From Streptomyces sp. TLI_053 (lineage in GTDB: Bacteria > Actinomycetota > Actinomycetes > Streptomycetales > Streptomycetaceae): a stretch of DNA of 64,000 bases. The notes under the pieces are model-generated. The model ran no database searches. It was not told where the DNA came from and saw only the letters and a program-made list of their open reading frames with translations. Shown here in pieces: positions 7,634-17,575 of the stretch. A program made the position numbers and the translations under genes. The DNA is taken from the NCBI RefSeq assembly GCF_900105395.1, contig NZ_LT629775.1:1364001-1428000 (forward strand), read 5' to 3'. The stretch's first letter is position 1. Each line of letters begins with the position of its first letter.

Positions 7634-8865
7634 GCACGCCCCCGGAACCGCCACCCGGCGAGCAGCCGCCCGCCGGGCCGCCGCCTGCCCCGGAACCGCC
7701 CGCCGAGCCGTCCCCGCACCCCGCCACCGCCGCGCGGGCCACCCGGGTGCCCGACGCCGGTCCCACCGCGGCGGCCGCTCCCGCCGGGCCCGCCCCCCTG
7801 CCCTGGCCCGACCTCCCGGCGGACCCCGACGACGACGCCCTCGCGCTGCCGAGCCTGCCCGCCGGCCTGGTCGGACGGCGGGTCGCCGGGTACCGGCTGG
7901 AGGCGGAGATCGGCCGCGGCGGCATGGCCGTCGTCTACCGGGCCAAGGACCTGCGGCTGGGCCGGACCGTCGCGGTCAAACTGCTCGCCCCCGAGCTCGC
8001 CCGCAACGAGGTGTTCCGGCGCCGTTTCATCCACGAGTCGCAGGTCGCCGCCGCGATCGACCACCCGCACATCATCCCCGTGTTCGAGGCGGGCGAGGCG
8101 GACGGCATCCTCTTCATCGCGATGCGCTACGTCGAGCGCGGCGACCTGCGCGGCCTCATCGCCCGGGGCGGCCCCTTCCCGGTCGAGCGGGCCGCCGGGC
8201 TCGCCCTGCAGATCGCGTCCGCGCTGGACGCCGCGCACGACCACGACCTGGTCCACCGGGACGTCAAACCCGGCAATGTGCTCGTCGCCCCCGGTACCGA
8301 CAGCGAGCACCCGGAACACCTCTACCTCGCCGACTTCGGCCTCACCAAGAAGTCCCTGTCGCTGAGCGGCCTGACCGGCGTCGGCCAGATCGTCGGCACC
8401 CTCGACTACGCCGCGCCCGAGCAGATCTCGGGACGCCCGCTGGACGGCAGCTGCGACCAGTACGGCCTCGGCTGCGTGGTGTTCGAGATGCTCTCCGGAG
8501 CGCCGCCGTTCCGCCGGGAGAGCGACCTCGCGCTGCTCTGGGCCCACCTCAACGACCCGCCGCCCACCGTGCGCGAGCACCGGCCGGACCTGCCGTCCGC
8601 CGTGGACGAGGTGGTCGGCCGGGCCCTGGCCAAGACCCCCGAGGAACGGTTCGCCAGCTGCCTGCAGTTCGTCGCCGAGCTGCGCGCGGCGGCCACCGTC
8701 ACCCCGGCCGGCGGCCCTCCCGGCGCCCAGTGGGGCACGGCCGGCCCACCGACCCAGGTCGTCCCCGCCGCCGTACCCCCGTTCGGCGCCACCCCCGGCG
8801 TCCCCGACCCGCCCCCCTGGGCCCTCCCGGCCGTCCGCCCGCCCGGCCCCTCCCACTGGCGGTGA
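7630..8865 (+). CDS. soluble Ser/Thr protein kinase (PknB-type catalytic domain)
   Basis: 411 aa, GTG start overlapping the upstream TGA. A Pro/Ala-rich leader (~80 aa) precedes a complete Hanks-type kinase domain (~85-345): Gly loop IGRGGMAVVY (94-103), catalytic Lys117 in VAVKLL, HRDVKPGN with Asp211, DFG with Asp235, and AAPEQ of the activation segment. The tail is Pro/Ala rich. Unlike PknB or PknF it has no transmembrane helix or PASTA repeats, so it should be cytosolic. The activation loop has several Ser/Thr residues (KKSLSLSGLTGVGQIVGT) for autophosphorylation. The FHA exporter two genes upstream is the obvious partner. Confidence 0.93.
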   Translation: MSTPPEPPPGEQPPAGPPPAPEPPAEPSPHPATAARATRVPDAGPTAAAAPAGPAPLPWPDLPADPDDDALALPSLPAGLVGRRVAGYRLEAEIGRGGMAVVYRAKDLRLGRTVAVKLLAPELARNEVFRRRFIHESQVAAAIDHPHIIPVFEAGEADGILFIAMRYVERGDLRGLIARGGPFPVERAAGLALQIASALDAAHDHDLVHRDVKPGNVLVAPGTDSEHPEHLYLADFGLTKKSLSLSGLTGVGQIVGTLDYAAPEQISGRPLDGSCDQYGLGCVVFEMLSGAPPFRRESDLALLWAHLNDPPPTVREHRPDLPSAVDEVVGRALAKTPEERFASCLQFVAELRAAATVTPAGGPPGAQWGTAGPPTQVVPAAVPPFGATPGVPDPPPWALPAVRPPGPSHWR

Positions 8866-8955
8866 CGCTCCGCCGGGCGACGGCAGCGGCCGTTGTCGGT
8901 CCGGTCTGCTTCGATGGCGTCGACAGCGAGGACGGCAGCACGCAGGGGAGCGCTC

Positions 8956-9360
8956 GTGGGCACGTGGGGCAGTGGGAACTTCGAGAGCGACGCGGCGCTG
9001 GACCACCTGTCGGCCGTCGTCGGCCGCCTCGTCGAGGAGGTCGCCGAGGCGATGGCCGGCGACCCGGTCGAGCTCGAACCCGACGAGTACTGGGGCGTCG
9101 CCGTACCGTGCAACCTGGAGCTCCTGCACGTCCTCGCCCAGGCCGGCCACACCGCCGGCGAGCTGCCGAAGGCCGAGGTGGTCGAGGGCTGGAAGGAGAC
9201 CTTCCTGGCCGTCTGGGAGCGCAGCATCGACGGTCTGGGCCCCAAGCCCGCGTACAAGGCGGAGCGCCGGGAGGTCCTGCACCGCACCTTCGACCGGTTG
9301 GCCGCCGCCGCGCGCCGGGAGGCCGCCGACCGGGACGGCGAGGAGTACGAGGAGGGCTAG
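8956..9360 (+). CDS. DUF4259 family protein
   Basis: 134 aa, GTG at 8956 with GGGGAG 7 nt upstream. The opening GTWGSGNFESDAALD is the hallmark of DUF4259 (usual form MGTWGxGxFxxDxAxD). It is an acidic, helical, soluble protein of unknown role. Its TAG stop sits in a palindromic CTAG shared with the stop codon of the converging streptophobe gene. Confidence 0.8.
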   Translation: MGTWGSGNFESDAALDHLSAVVGRLVEEVAEAMAGDPVELEPDEYWGVAVPCNLELLHVLAQAGHTAGELPKAEVVEGWKETFLAVWERSIDGLGPKPAYKAERREVLHRTFDRLAAAARREAADRDGEEYEEG

Positions 9361-10718
9361 CCGGTCTCGCCGCGCCGTGGCAGCCGGGCGGCGGCGAGGG
9401 CGCCCAGGGCGCCCGTCAGCAGCCCCCAGCCGGCGGCGAGCGGCACGGTGATCCAGAGCACCGGGTCGAGCGTGAGCGTGCCGCCGGTCAGGGCGGCGGC
9501 CGGGCCGACCGGGCCCGCCTCCTGGCCGAGGACGGAGCCGAGCAGGTCGCCCAGACCGCCCTCACCGAGGCCCACCCCGAGGACCGAGAGGCCGTAGTCG
9601 GCGGAGATCCTGGTCCACACGCCGACCAGCAGCACGGTGACGGCCGCAGCGGCCGCCAGCCGCACCGCGTGCTGCCACAGCCGGACCCCGCGCGGTGCGC
9701 GGTGCGCGGCGAACACCCCGGCGGCGAGCATCAGCACGGCGGCCGCCGGGAGCAACCACCAGGCGCGGGCGTTCTGTTCGGCGAGCGTGCCGAGGCTGAC
9801 CGTGCCCTCCTGGCCCTCGCCGACGCGCAGCACGGCGGCCAGCGACTTGGGCACGGGCAGTCCGATCGCGCCGACCAGATGGCCGTTCCACTCGCCGCCG
9901 AGACCGACGCCGAAGGCGAGCCAGACCAGGTTGGGCAGGGCGAGCAGGGCGACGGCGGCGACCTCGCGGGCGTTCCCGTTCACCGCGGCGGTGACGATCG
10001 CGGCCACCACCCCCAGCACCACGCACCCGAGCAGGACCAGCAGCATGGCGAACCCGGCCGGGCGCACGGCCTGTTGGAAGGGCACCAGGGAGCGCGGCAG
10101 CGGGGCCCGGCGGGAGACGGCGAAGGTCGCGGCCAGCACCACCAGCAGCCAGAGCAGCCCGAGGCCGAGGGTGGACGCCGGCTCCGCGTGGAAGCCCACC
10201 TCGGGCTCGATCCCGAGCGCGCCGCCGAGCTGCTCGACCAGCCCGCCACCGAGCGGTACCGGGAAGGTGTGCCGGGCCGCGACGCAGAGCAGGGCCAGGG
10301 CGACCAGCCAGACCACCGCCGTCCGGGCGGCCCGGCCGAGCAGCTCCCGGCCGCCCGCGACCGCGCGGAACCGCAGTTGGCGCAGGAACACCTCGGCCAC
10401 GGCCAGCGCGCCGACCAGGCTCACGGACAGCGGCATCGCGACGATCCCGGCATCGACGGAGGCGAAGAAACCCGCCCCGCCGTCGAGGCCGACCGAGCCC
10501 CCGACCGCGAGGGCGAGGGTGGCGGCGAGCACGTACGGGAAGCCCCCGCCGGGCAGGTCGTTCGCCCCCGCCGCCCAGAGGCCGAGCGCGGCGACGGCCG
10601 CCATCGCGGCGAATCCGGCCAGGACGACCGCCACCGCGTCCAGCCAGCCGCGCAGCGCCCCGGGTGGTCCGGCCGCCGCGGTGCGGGCCGGCCCGCTCGA
10701 ACGGGCCTGCTGGTGCAT
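9357..10718 (-). CDS. streptophobe family integral membrane protein
   Basis: 453 aa. The ATG at 10718 is preceded by GGGAGG at good spacing, which excludes the longer upstream frame. The protein is almost wholly hydrophobic, with about ten predicted membrane segments, beginning with WLDAVAVVLAGFAAM and ending with a short Arg tail. The pattern AVGGSVGLDGGAGFFA...LPLSVSLVGAL and the RAVAGGRELLGRAARTAV stretch match the streptomycete 'streptophobe' family, which has no known function and often sits near kinase and DUF6777 genes, as here. It is divergent from the DUF6777 gene and converges on DUF4259, overlapping it by 4 bp. Confidence 0.75.
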   Translation of the reverse strand: MHQQARSSGPARTAAAGPPGALRGWLDAVAVVLAGFAAMAAVAALGLWAAGANDLPGGGFPYVLAATLALAVGGSVGLDGGAGFFASVDAGIVAMPLSVSLVGALAVAEVFLRQLRFRAVAGGRELLGRAARTAVVWLVALALLCVAARHTFPVPLGGGLVEQLGGALGIEPEVGFHAEPASTLGLGLLWLLVVLAATFAVSRRAPLPRSLVPFQQAVRPAGFAMLLVLLGCVVLGVVAAIVTAAVNGNAREVAAVALLALPNLVWLAFGVGLGGEWNGHLVGAIGLPVPKSLAAVLRVGEGQEGTVSLGTLAEQNARAWWLLPAAAVLMLAAGVFAAHRAPRGVRLWQHAVRLAAAAAVTVLLVGVWTRISADYGLSVLGVGLGEGGLGDLLGSVLGQEAGPVGPAAALTGGTLTLDPVLWITVPLAAGWGLLTGALGALAAARLPRRGETG

Positions 10719-10962
10719 ACGGCCTCCCTGTCGGCTCGGTCTCCCCCGTGCGTCCGGCTCCGGCCCCCACGCCTGCGACCAGGGTGGCCCAGGACCGGCC
10801 CGCCCGCCTGTCCGCCTGTCCGCCCACCGGTCCCGTCGCCCCACGCCGCCCCACGCCGCCCCGCCCCGCCCCGCCACGCCCGCCGATCACGCCCGCCGTT
10901 CCCGTCGGCCGCCCGCTGCTGTTGCGACGGACCGGCACCCGGGGCAGAAATGGATCCCAGTG

Positions 10963-10977
10963 GCAGGAGCCTCCTGC
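10963..10977. promoter_or_regulatory. inverted repeat upstream of DUF6777 gene
   Basis: GCAGGAG-C-CTCCTGC is a perfect 7-bp inverted repeat, 41 bp before the DUF6777 ATG in the 299-bp divergent spacer. The rest of the spacer (10719-10960) is C-rich with short GTCCGCCT and CCCCACGCCG repeats and shows no gene. Confidence 0.35.
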
Positions 10978-11017
10978 GCCGGCCGGGTGGACCGGCCGCC
11001 TGCGAAACGGAGCCTCG

Positions 11018-12499
11018 ATGAGTTCCCAACCGCCTTCGTCCGGGCCGCCCCTCGGCCCGCCCTCCGGACCGCCGTCCGGCCCGCTCTCCGGGCCGCCCTC
11101 GGGCGGCCGCTCCGGTCCGCCCGGTCCCCCGTCCGGCCCGGCCTCCGGCGGAGCCGGCGGACCGTCCGGCGGCGGCGGACCGGGCGGCTCGTCCGGCGGA
11201 CCGGGCGGGGGGCGTCCGACGCCGTGGTGGCGCTCCGGCCGGAAGGCCGCCCTGGTGGCCGGCACCGCCGCGCTGGCCGTGGTGGCGGCGGTGCTGATCG
11301 TCAACAACAACAGCGGCGGTGGCGGCAGCAGCGACACCACCGTGCCGACCGCGAACGAGGTCGCGCTGCAGGGTCCGCAGGACCCGGGCCCGGCGCCGTT
11401 CACCCCGTCGGTCCAGACGGAGGCCGTGCAGGCCCCCGCCCCGGCACCGGCCACGGCGACCGCCACCCGAACGGCCGGTGCCACGGCCACCGCGAGCACC
11501 GGCCTGCACAACGTCGAGGGGACGTCGGCCGGCGTCTACGGCGGGACGATGAACAAGCCGAGCTGCGACGTGGAGCGGCTGATCTCGATCACTTCGACCG
11601 GCGACACCGGCCGGGCCTGGGCCTCGGCCCAGGGCATCGAGCAGTCCGCCGTCCCCGGCTACCTGCGGTCGCTGACCTCGGCGTACCTGCGGGTGGACAC
11701 CCGGGTGACCAATCACAGCTACCAGGGCGGCGCGGCCGTCGCCTACCAGTCCGTGCTCCAGGCCGGCACCGCGGTGCTGGTCGACGCGCAGGGCGTGCCG
11801 CGGGTGCGCTGCGGCTGCGGCAACCCGCTGAAGGCACCGACGCTGGTCTCGGACGCCAAGTACGTCGGCAAGCCGTGGACCGGCTTCCAGCCGAGCACAG
11901 TGATCATCGTGGTCGCCGCGCCCCGGCCGGTGACCGAGATCGTCCTCGTGGACATCGTGACCGGCGGTTGGTTCGCGCGGGTGACGGGGCAGATCAAGGT
12001 CGTCGACAAGGAGGTCCGGGAGCCGCGAGGTCCGCTGGCACCCGGTGTGCCGCCCGCCACCTCCTGGCCGTCCGCCTCGTCGAGCCCGTCGAACTCGGGC
12101 TCCACCTCCGCCTCGACCTCGTCCTCGGCGTCGACCTCGGGAAGCACGTCCACCTCGGGTTCGCCGTCCGGCTCGACCTCCGGTTCCAGCGGGCCGTCCA
12201 GCAGCCCGGCGACCGCGTCGGCCTCGGGCGCGACCTCCTCGGGTGCCACGTCCTCCGGGGCCACGTCCTCGGGTGCGACCTCCTCGTCCGCCTCGGCCGG
12301 TACCTCGACCAGTGGCTCCACCGAGTCGGCGACCTCGAAGCCGACGGTGACCTCCACCCCGGCCGCCACCACGACGACCACGAAGACGGCCGCGTCCACC
12401 ACCTCGGCCCAGCAGCCGGCGACGGCCACGGCGACCTGCGCCACCACCGCGCCGTCCACCCTGCCGCCCTGCCCCACGGTCACGGACACCACCGGCTGA
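11018..12499 (+). CDS. DUF6777 domain membrane-anchored protein with Ser/Thr-rich tail
   Basis: 493 aa, ATG at 11018 with GGAG 5 nt upstream. A Gly/Pro/Ser-rich cytoplasmic region (1-73) precedes one membrane helix (77-95), placing the rest outside. The conserved domain (~105-330) opens with NEVALQGPQDPGPAPFTPSV and includes YGGT, C-D-x-E, DTRVTNHSYQGGAA, SVLQAGTAVLVD and VRCGCGNPL, the DUF6777 pattern. Residues ~340-493 are a Ser/Thr/Ala stalk with SGATS repeats. DUF6777 genes commonly neighbour Ser/Thr kinases, which fits this block. The two Cys in CGCG are conserved and may pair. Function unknown. Confidence 0.75.
   Translation: MSSQPPSSGPPLGPPSGPPSGPLSGPPSGGRSGPPGPPSGPASGGAGGPSGGGGPGGSSGGPGGGRPTPWWRSGRKAALVAGTAALAVVAAVLIVNNNSGGGGSSDTTVPTANEVALQGPQDPGPAPFTPSVQTEAVQAPAPAPATATATRTAGATATASTGLHNVEGTSAGVYGGTMNKPSCDVERLISITSTGDTGRAWASAQGIEQSAVPGYLRSLTSAYLRVDTRVTNHSYQGGAAVAYQSVLQAGTAVLVDAQGVPRVRCGCGNPLKAPTLVSDAKYVGKPWTGFQPSTVIIVVAAPRPVTEIVLVDIVTGGWFARVTGQIKVVDKEVREPRGPLAPGVPPATSWPSASSSPSNSGSTSASTSSSASTSGSTSTSGSPSGSTSGSSGPSSSPATASASGATSSGATSSGATSSGATSSSASAGTSTSGSTESATSKPTVTSTPAATTTTTKTAASTTSAQQPATATATCATTAPSTLPPCPTVTDTTG
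12224..12283 (+). repeat. 15-bp coding repeat (SGATS) in DUF6777 stalk
   Basis: Four consecutive 15-bp units of the type TCGGGTGCCACGTCC encode SGATS four times in frame. Synonymous differences between units indicate some age. Confidence 0.85.
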
Positions 12500-12509
12500 T
12501 CCGACCGGC

Positions 12510-12542
12510 CGGACCGGCCGGGGTGTCACCCCGGCCGGTCCG
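12510..12542. terminator. bidirectional hairpin terminator
   Basis: Perfect 16-bp arms (12510-12525 and 12527-12542; core GGACCGGCCGGGGTG) around one base, between the converging DUF6777 and phosphatase-fold genes. Confidence 0.75.
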
Positions 12543-12597
12543 CACCCCGGTGCCGTCCGGCACCGGCACCCGGCCGCCCGGCGCACGCGGCCCCGCC

Positions 12598-13587
12598 TCA
12601 GCCGGTGACGGCCAGCTCCGCGACCACCGCGCGGTGGTCGGCGCCCCGCACCCGGTGCTCCGTCACCGACACGGCGCGCAGCGCCTCCCCGTGCAGTACG
12701 TGGTCGATCTGGATCACCGGCCGCAGTCCGGGGACGTAGGTGTTCGACTCCGGCCAGGTGGGCGCGGCACCCCGGCCCAGCTCCGCGTGGGTGTCGGTGA
12801 GGCCGGTGTCGAGCAGGGCGCGCATCGGCGTGTGGTCGAGCGTCGCATTGAAGTCACCCAGCAGGACGGCGTTGCGGGTGGCACCGGCCACCGCCGCCCG
12901 CAGTCCGTCGAAGTCCTCCGACCAGCGTCCGGAGTCGCCCAGCGGGTAGTAGGTGTGCACGGCCGTCAGCCGGACGGTCCGACCGCCGACCGTCACCTCG
13001 GCCGCGATCTGCTCCCGGGCCGCCTCCGAGGCCGAGCCGTCGAGCGGCGTCAGCGGGAGCCGCGAGTAGATCGCGGTGTCCCGGCCGGGCCTCAGCTCCC
13101 GGTGCGGCAGCACCTCGGCGATGCCCGCCCGGTCCAGCCGCGCGACCGCGCCCGGCCCCAACTCCTCCATCGCGAGGACGTCGACACGCTGTTCGCGCAC
13201 CAGCCGGACGATCTCGTCGGCATCGGCCTGCCCCACCCAGGCGTTGCTGGTGGCGAGCCGCAGCCGGGGCGCGTCGGCCGCCGGAGCCGCGCCGCCGTCC
13301 GGCACCAGCCTCGGGACCAGCCAGAAGAGCTGCACCGCCGCCAGGACACCGGCGACCGCCGCCGCCCACCACGAGCGGACCGCCAGCAGCACGCCGAGCG
13401 CGAGCACGCCGCCCAGCGCCGCGTACGGCACCAGCACCACGGCGAGCGCGAGCGGCGTCCCGTCGTCCCACCCGCCGAAGCGGACCGTCAGCAGGGCCGC
13501 CGACAGCGCCGACACCGCCCAGCCGGACCACTCCAGCACCCGCCGCACCCACACCCACCAGCGTGCCCGCTCCACCGGCTTCCCCAC
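12598..13587 (-). CDS. membrane endonuclease/exonuclease/phosphatase-fold protein
   Basis: 329 aa. Three N-terminal membrane segments (about residues 15-90) place the catalytic domain outside the cell. The EEP fold motifs are present in order: ATSNAW, MEE (metal-binding Glu), VHTYYP, GDFNA (Asp/Asn pair), IDHVL and GADHRAV (catalytic Asp-His). This is the family of secreted DNases, sphingomyelinases and phosphatases; the TM-plus-EEP layout is common in streptomycetes. The substrate is unknown. It stands alone between a shared terminator and the divergent surface-protein gene. Confidence 0.85.
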   Translation of the reverse strand: MGKPVERARWWVWVRRVLEWSGWAVSALSAALLTVRFGGWDDGTPLALAVVLVPYAALGGVLALGVLLAVRSWWAAAVAGVLAAVQLFWLVPRLVPDGGAAPAADAPRLRLATSNAWVGQADADEIVRLVREQRVDVLAMEELGPGAVARLDRAGIAEVLPHRELRPGRDTAIYSRLPLTPLDGSASEAAREQIAAEVTVGGRTVRLTAVHTYYPLGDSGRWSEDFDGLRAAVAGATRNAVLLGDFNATLDHTPMRALLDTGLTDTHAELGRGAAPTWPESNTYVPGLRPVIQIDHVLHGEALRAVSVTEHRVRGADHRAVVAELAVTG

Positions 13588-13734
13588 CCCTCGCTCCAGC
13601 CCCTCGCCTCTGCCTCAGGACGCGCCCGTCCGTGGCGCGGTTCCGCACCGCTCCCTGCCCTGGCCTGCGGCGTCGAGCCGCCCCGCCTTCGCCCGGAGCC
13701 CCGGGCACTGAGCTGATGAGGTGATCGCTCCCGC

Positions 13735-16137
13735 GTGTCCGGAGCGCACGGTCCGGAGACCGCGCGAGGGTGGGACGGACCTGCCCCGATCCGATCGCCC
13801 GTTGTGAGGCAACCCGTGGTTCATCGACCCTCCCCGCACCGCAGACGTCTCTACGCCCTGTGCGCCGCGGTCCCGCTGGCGGCGGGGCTGGCGGCCCCGT
13901 TCGCCCTGGACCGGGCCTTCGCGGCGCCGGACCTGCCGCAGCGGCAGACGGCGGTCCGCGGGGCCGGCACCCAGCGGCCGATCGGTCCCGACCCGGTGCT
14001 CGACCTGCTGACCCACGGCAATCTGACGATGGCGTCGAACTCGGTCCTGACCTGTGACGACAGCGACGGATCGGTCTGCAACGACACCGAGGGCACCAAC
14101 AACGGCCGCACCAAGTACGTCAAGACCGACCCGAACGCGCCGGGGAACAACGCGTCCTCGGCCCAGCTGGTCGTCCCGGCCGGGGCGGAGGTGCTCTCCG
14201 CCCGGCTGTACTGGCAGTTCAACCCGACCAACACCAGCAACGCCGGCGGCACCTCGGGGGACATCAACAAGGGCAACACGGTGTCCTGGAAGGTCCCGGG
14301 CGGCACCTCGTACGAGCAGGTCACCGCCGACACCTACGACTGGTTCGACCAGCAGGTCGGCGGCAACCCGCCCGAGCCGCTGCTGGCCGGGGCCGGCGTG
14401 AAGGACGTCACCGCCCAGGTGAAGGCCGCGGGCGCGGGCAGCTACACCGTCGCGGACATCCAGGCGTGCGCCGGGCGCTCCTCCGCGCAGAACTTCGGCG
14501 GCAACAACGTGGGCTGCTGGGGCGGCTGGTCACTCGTGGTCGCCTACCGGGACCAGGCCGACCCGCTGCGCTACCTCCAGGTCTGGGACGGCTTCCAGCT
14601 GCTGCGCTCCCCCGACAACCTGGCGACGCTCACCCTCGCGGGCATCCGCACCCCGGCCACCGCCCCGCCGGCCACCATGGGCGTCACCGTCGGCGACGGC
14701 GACGTGCCGATCTCGGGCGACGAGCTGCTGGTCGGCTCCGCGACCGACAACCTGACCCTGCTGCCGATGCCCGGCCCCGCCGGTGTCGTCACCGACAACG
14801 CCTTCACCAGCCGGATCGACCGGGTCGCCGCCGACGGCACCGGCAGCAACACCACGACCCGCGACCCCGCGCCGGTCAACAACTACGGCTACGACGCCCG
14901 GACGATCGACGTCACCGGAAAGATCCCCGCCGACGCCACCCAGGCCGTGCTGCGGATCAACGGCGCCGGCGACGCACTGCACCCGCAGGCCGTCTGGCTC
15001 GCCGTCGACGCCCTCGAACCGGACCTGCAGATCACCAAGGCCAACACCCCGGCCGGTACCACCGACAACAACCCGCCCGGCAACGTCTCCCCCGGCGACA
15101 GCATCACCTACACCTTCACCGTCGCCAACCGGCACGCCGACGGCGGCACCACCGACCTCGACACCGCCACCGGCATCACCGTCACCGACCGCCTGCCCGC
15201 CGGCACCACCTTCGTCGCGGGCTCCAACCCCTCCTGCAGCGCCGCCGGGCAGACCGTCACCTGCCAGGTCGCCGACCTCGCCCCGGGTGCGAGCACCGAC
15301 ATCGCCTTCCGGGCCACCGTCGACCCGGCGGCCACCGGCGGAACCGTGCTGGACGACAGCGCGAGCCTGACCTTCCGGGGCAACCAGACCCGGCGCGAGC
15401 AGACCCGCACCAGCAACACGGTGCGCAACACCGTGGTCGAAACCCCGGTCTACTCGATCGCGAAGACCGCCACCCCGACCTCCACCACCCCGGGCCGGAC
15501 CGTCGGCTACCGGATCGAGGTCACCAACACCGGCCGTGTCGCCGCCCCCGGCGTCAGCCTCGACGACAACCTCGCCGACGTGCTCTCCCGGGCCGACTAC
15601 AACGGTGACGCCGTCACCGACCTGGGCTCCGTCACCGTCACCGGCAGCACCCTGCACTGGACCGGGGACCTGCCGGTCGGCGGGAGCGCCACCATCACCT
15701 ACTCGGTGACCGTGCACAGTTCGCTCACCACCGACACGGCCCTCGGCAACACCGTCACCTCCGCCACGTACCGCAACAACTGCCCGCCCGGCGAGGGCGA
15801 CGCCCGCTGCCGCGCCGACGTCACGGTGACCGTCCCCACGCCGTCGCCGTCCCCCACGACCTCGCCCTCACCGACGGCGTCCCCGTCCCCGACGGCTTCC
15901 CCGACGGCTTCCCCGACCGCTTCCCCGACCGCGTCGCCCAGCCCCACCGCGTCCCCTTCCCCCACGGCGACGCACGGCCACGGCCACCGGCCCACCGCCG
16001 GGCCGACGCACTCCCCCGGGCCTGACGGGAAACTGCCCGACACCGGCTCCGGCGCGCTCCCGGTGCTCGCCCTCGGCGCGCTCGGCTGCCTGATGACCGG
16101 CCTGCTCGTCCTGCGCACCCGGGGCCGCCGACACTAG
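13735..16137 (+). CDS. LPDTG cell-wall-anchored protein with DUF11-type repeats
   Basis: 800 aa from the GTG at 13735, with GAGGTGA 10 nt upstream (GTG at 13804 is an alternative). A signal peptide ends near LDRAFA. Residues ~85-430 are a beta-rich exodomain with several Cys ([28 protein letters not shown]). Two DUF11/isopeptide-type beta-sandwiches follow at ~435-545 and ~570-690. A PSPTASP-type wall-spanning stalk leads to the sortase signal LPDTG (767-771), a hydrophobic helix and an Arg tail. Sortase should link it to peptidoglycan; no sortase gene lies in this window. Similar proteins act in adhesion or aerial surface structure, but the role here is inferred only. Confidence 0.85.
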   Translation: MSGAHGPETARGWDGPAPIRSPVVRQPVVHRPSPHRRRLYALCAAVPLAAGLAAPFALDRAFAAPDLPQRQTAVRGAGTQRPIGPDPVLDLLTHGNLTMASNSVLTCDDSDGSVCNDTEGTNNGRTKYVKTDPNAPGNNASSAQLVVPAGAEVLSARLYWQFNPTNTSNAGGTSGDINKGNTVSWKVPGGTSYEQVTADTYDWFDQQVGGNPPEPLLAGAGVKDVTAQVKAAGAGSYTVADIQACAGRSSAQNFGGNNVGCWGGWSLVVAYRDQADPLRYLQVWDGFQLLRSPDNLATLTLAGIRTPATAPPATMGVTVGDGDVPISGDELLVGSATDNLTLLPMPGPAGVVTDNAFTSRIDRVAADGTGSNTTTRDPAPVNNYGYDARTIDVTGKIPADATQAVLRINGAGDALHPQAVWLAVDALEPDLQITKANTPAGTTDNNPPGNVSPGDSITYTFTVANRHADGGTTDLDTATGITVTDRLPAGTTFVAGSNPSCSAAGQTVTCQVADLAPGASTDIAFRATVDPAATGGTVLDDSASLTFRGNQTRREQTRTSNTVRNTVVETPVYSIAKTATPTSTTPGRTVGYRIEVTNTGRVAAPGVSLDDNLADVLSRADYNGDAVTDLGSVTVTGSTLHWTGDLPVGGSATITYSVTVHSSLTTDTALGNTVTSATYRNNCPPGEGDARCRADVTVTVPTPSPSPTTSPSPTASPSPTASPTASPTASPTASPSPTASPSPTATHGHGHRPTAGPTHSPGPDGKLPDTGSGALPVLALGALGCLMTGLLVLRTRGRRH

Positions 16138-16165
16138 GCTCCCGCCCCGTCCTCGGACAACGACC

Positions 16166-16212
16166 GACAGCGAGCCCGTGCCGGGCGGAAGGCCCGGCAC
16201 GGGCTCGCTGTC
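16166..16212. terminator. very strong bidirectional terminator
   Basis: Perfect 21-bp arms (16166-16186 and 16192-16212) around the loop GGAAG, between the converging LPDTG and LCP genes. It is the longest perfect stem I found in the window. Confidence 0.85.
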
Positions 16213-16231
16213 ATGGGACGGCGCCTCGGGT

Positions 16232-17575
16232 TCAGTCCACGCAGGGGATGCCCCCGGCCTTCACCGCGGGGCCCTGCATGGGAAGGTCGGGCGTCGGCTC
16301 GGCAGTGGGTCCGGTCGACGGGGCCTCCGATGATGCGGACGGGCTCCCGGCGCGTGGGGAGTGCGTGGAGCGGGGCGCGGCCGGAGTCGTCGTCCGGGGG
16401 GCGACGGGCGCCGCGAACGCCGCCGGTACGACGGGCGCGACCTGCTCTCCGGAGGCGGAGGGCGCGGCCTCCGGTGGGACCTCGTGGCCGAACAGCTGCT
16501 TGACGATCCGCTTGATCTGGACCGGGTCGACGGTGTTGACCTCCTGACCGCCGATGTTCTTGAACCCGGTGATCGGCAGCGTGTTGAACTCCACATTGCC
16601 ACCGGTCAGGTTGGGCGCCTGCTGGGCGAAGTCCAGGACGTTCCAACGGTCGTCGATGACGACGTCCTTCTTCACCGCGTCGAACAGCCGCTGGAGCCGG
16701 CCGAGGTCGCCGACCACGCCGTCCTGCTTCAACTTGTAGACGACGGAGGAGATGAAGGCCTGCTGCCGGTGGGTCCGGTCCAGGTCACCGTTCTTGAGGT
16801 GATGGCGCTGACGGACGAACGACAGTGCCTGCCGGGCGTCGAGCGAGCTGACACCGGCCGGGAGCCGCAGCCCCGTCCCGCCGCCCTCGCGGGTCTCCGT
16901 CCGGGCCACGATCGGGTCGTCGACCGGGTTGTTGAGGCAGACCTGGATCGGCTCGACGGCCTTGGCGATGTCGTAGAAGCCGATCAGGTTCACCTCCGCG
17001 AAGTGGTCGATCGGGATGTCCAGGAAGGACTGGACGGTCTGGACGGTCGCGGCCCGCCCGGCTTCCCGGCTCTGCCGTTCCAGCTCCGGCTTCGACAGCC
17101 CCTTGCCGCTCAGCTTCTGCTCGGCGGCGCCCTTGGCGATGCCGTACGCCTCCTTGATCTTGTGCATCTTCCCGTCCGCGCCGACGGTCTGCACGTAGTC
17201 GTCGCGCGGGACGGACAGCGCCGTCACCTTGCCCCCGTTCGCCGGTATGTGCAGGACGATCAGTGCGTTGGTGTTGTACCCGCCGATCTCGCTGGAGCCG
17301 GCGTGCAGTTCCTCCTCGACGAACTCCTTCGGCAGATCGTTGCCGTCCATGTCCTTGCGGCTGTCGAGGCCGATGAGCAGCAGGTTGACGGACTTGTCGA
17401 GGTGCGGCGGCGCGTTCTTCCGGGCCTCGGTGAGCGCGCCCGACTTCACCATGCCGCTGTCGAGCTGCCGGTACTCGTACCAGACCAGGCCGCTCGTGCC
17501 GAGGACGACCACCGAGAGGGTGCCGGCGAGCACCCGGCCGACGACGGTCAACGGCCCGGTGCGGGGCTCAGCCAT
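16232..17575 (-). CDS. LytR-CpsA-Psr (LCP) family cell-wall ligase
   Basis: 447 aa. The ATG at 17575 has GGAGG 7 nt upstream. One N-terminal membrane helix (~10-33) is followed by the extracellular LCP domain: LLLIGLDSR (conserved Asp71, Arg73), ALSVPRDDYV, and FVRQRHHLKNGDLDRTHRQQ with the polyprenyl-phosphate-binding Arg cluster. Members transfer teichoic acids, arabinogalactan or other glycopolymers from lipid carriers to peptidoglycan. The Pro/Ala/Ser-rich C-terminus ends in PCVD. It overlaps the upstream DUF6542-type gene by 8 bp, so the two form an operon. Confidence 0.92.
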   Translation of the reverse strand: MAEPRTGPLTVVGRVLAGTLSVVVLGTSGLVWYEYRQLDSGMVKSGALTEARKNAPPHLDKSVNLLLIGLDSRKDMDGNDLPKEFVEEELHAGSSEIGGYNTNALIVLHIPANGGKVTALSVPRDDYVQTVGADGKMHKIKEAYGIAKGAAEQKLSGKGLSKPELERQSREAGRAATVQTVQSFLDIPIDHFAEVNLIGFYDIAKAVEPIQVCLNNPVDDPIVARTETREGGGTGLRLPAGVSSLDARQALSFVRQRHHLKNGDLDRTHRQQAFISSVVYKLKQDGVVGDLGRLQRLFDAVKKDVVIDDRWNVLDFAQQAPNLTGGNVEFNTLPITGFKNIGGQEVNTVDPVQIKRIVKQLFGHEVPPEAAPSASGEQVAPVVPAAFAAPVAPRTTTPAAPRSTHSPRAGSPSASSEAPSTGPTAEPTPDLPMQGPAVKAGGIPCVD

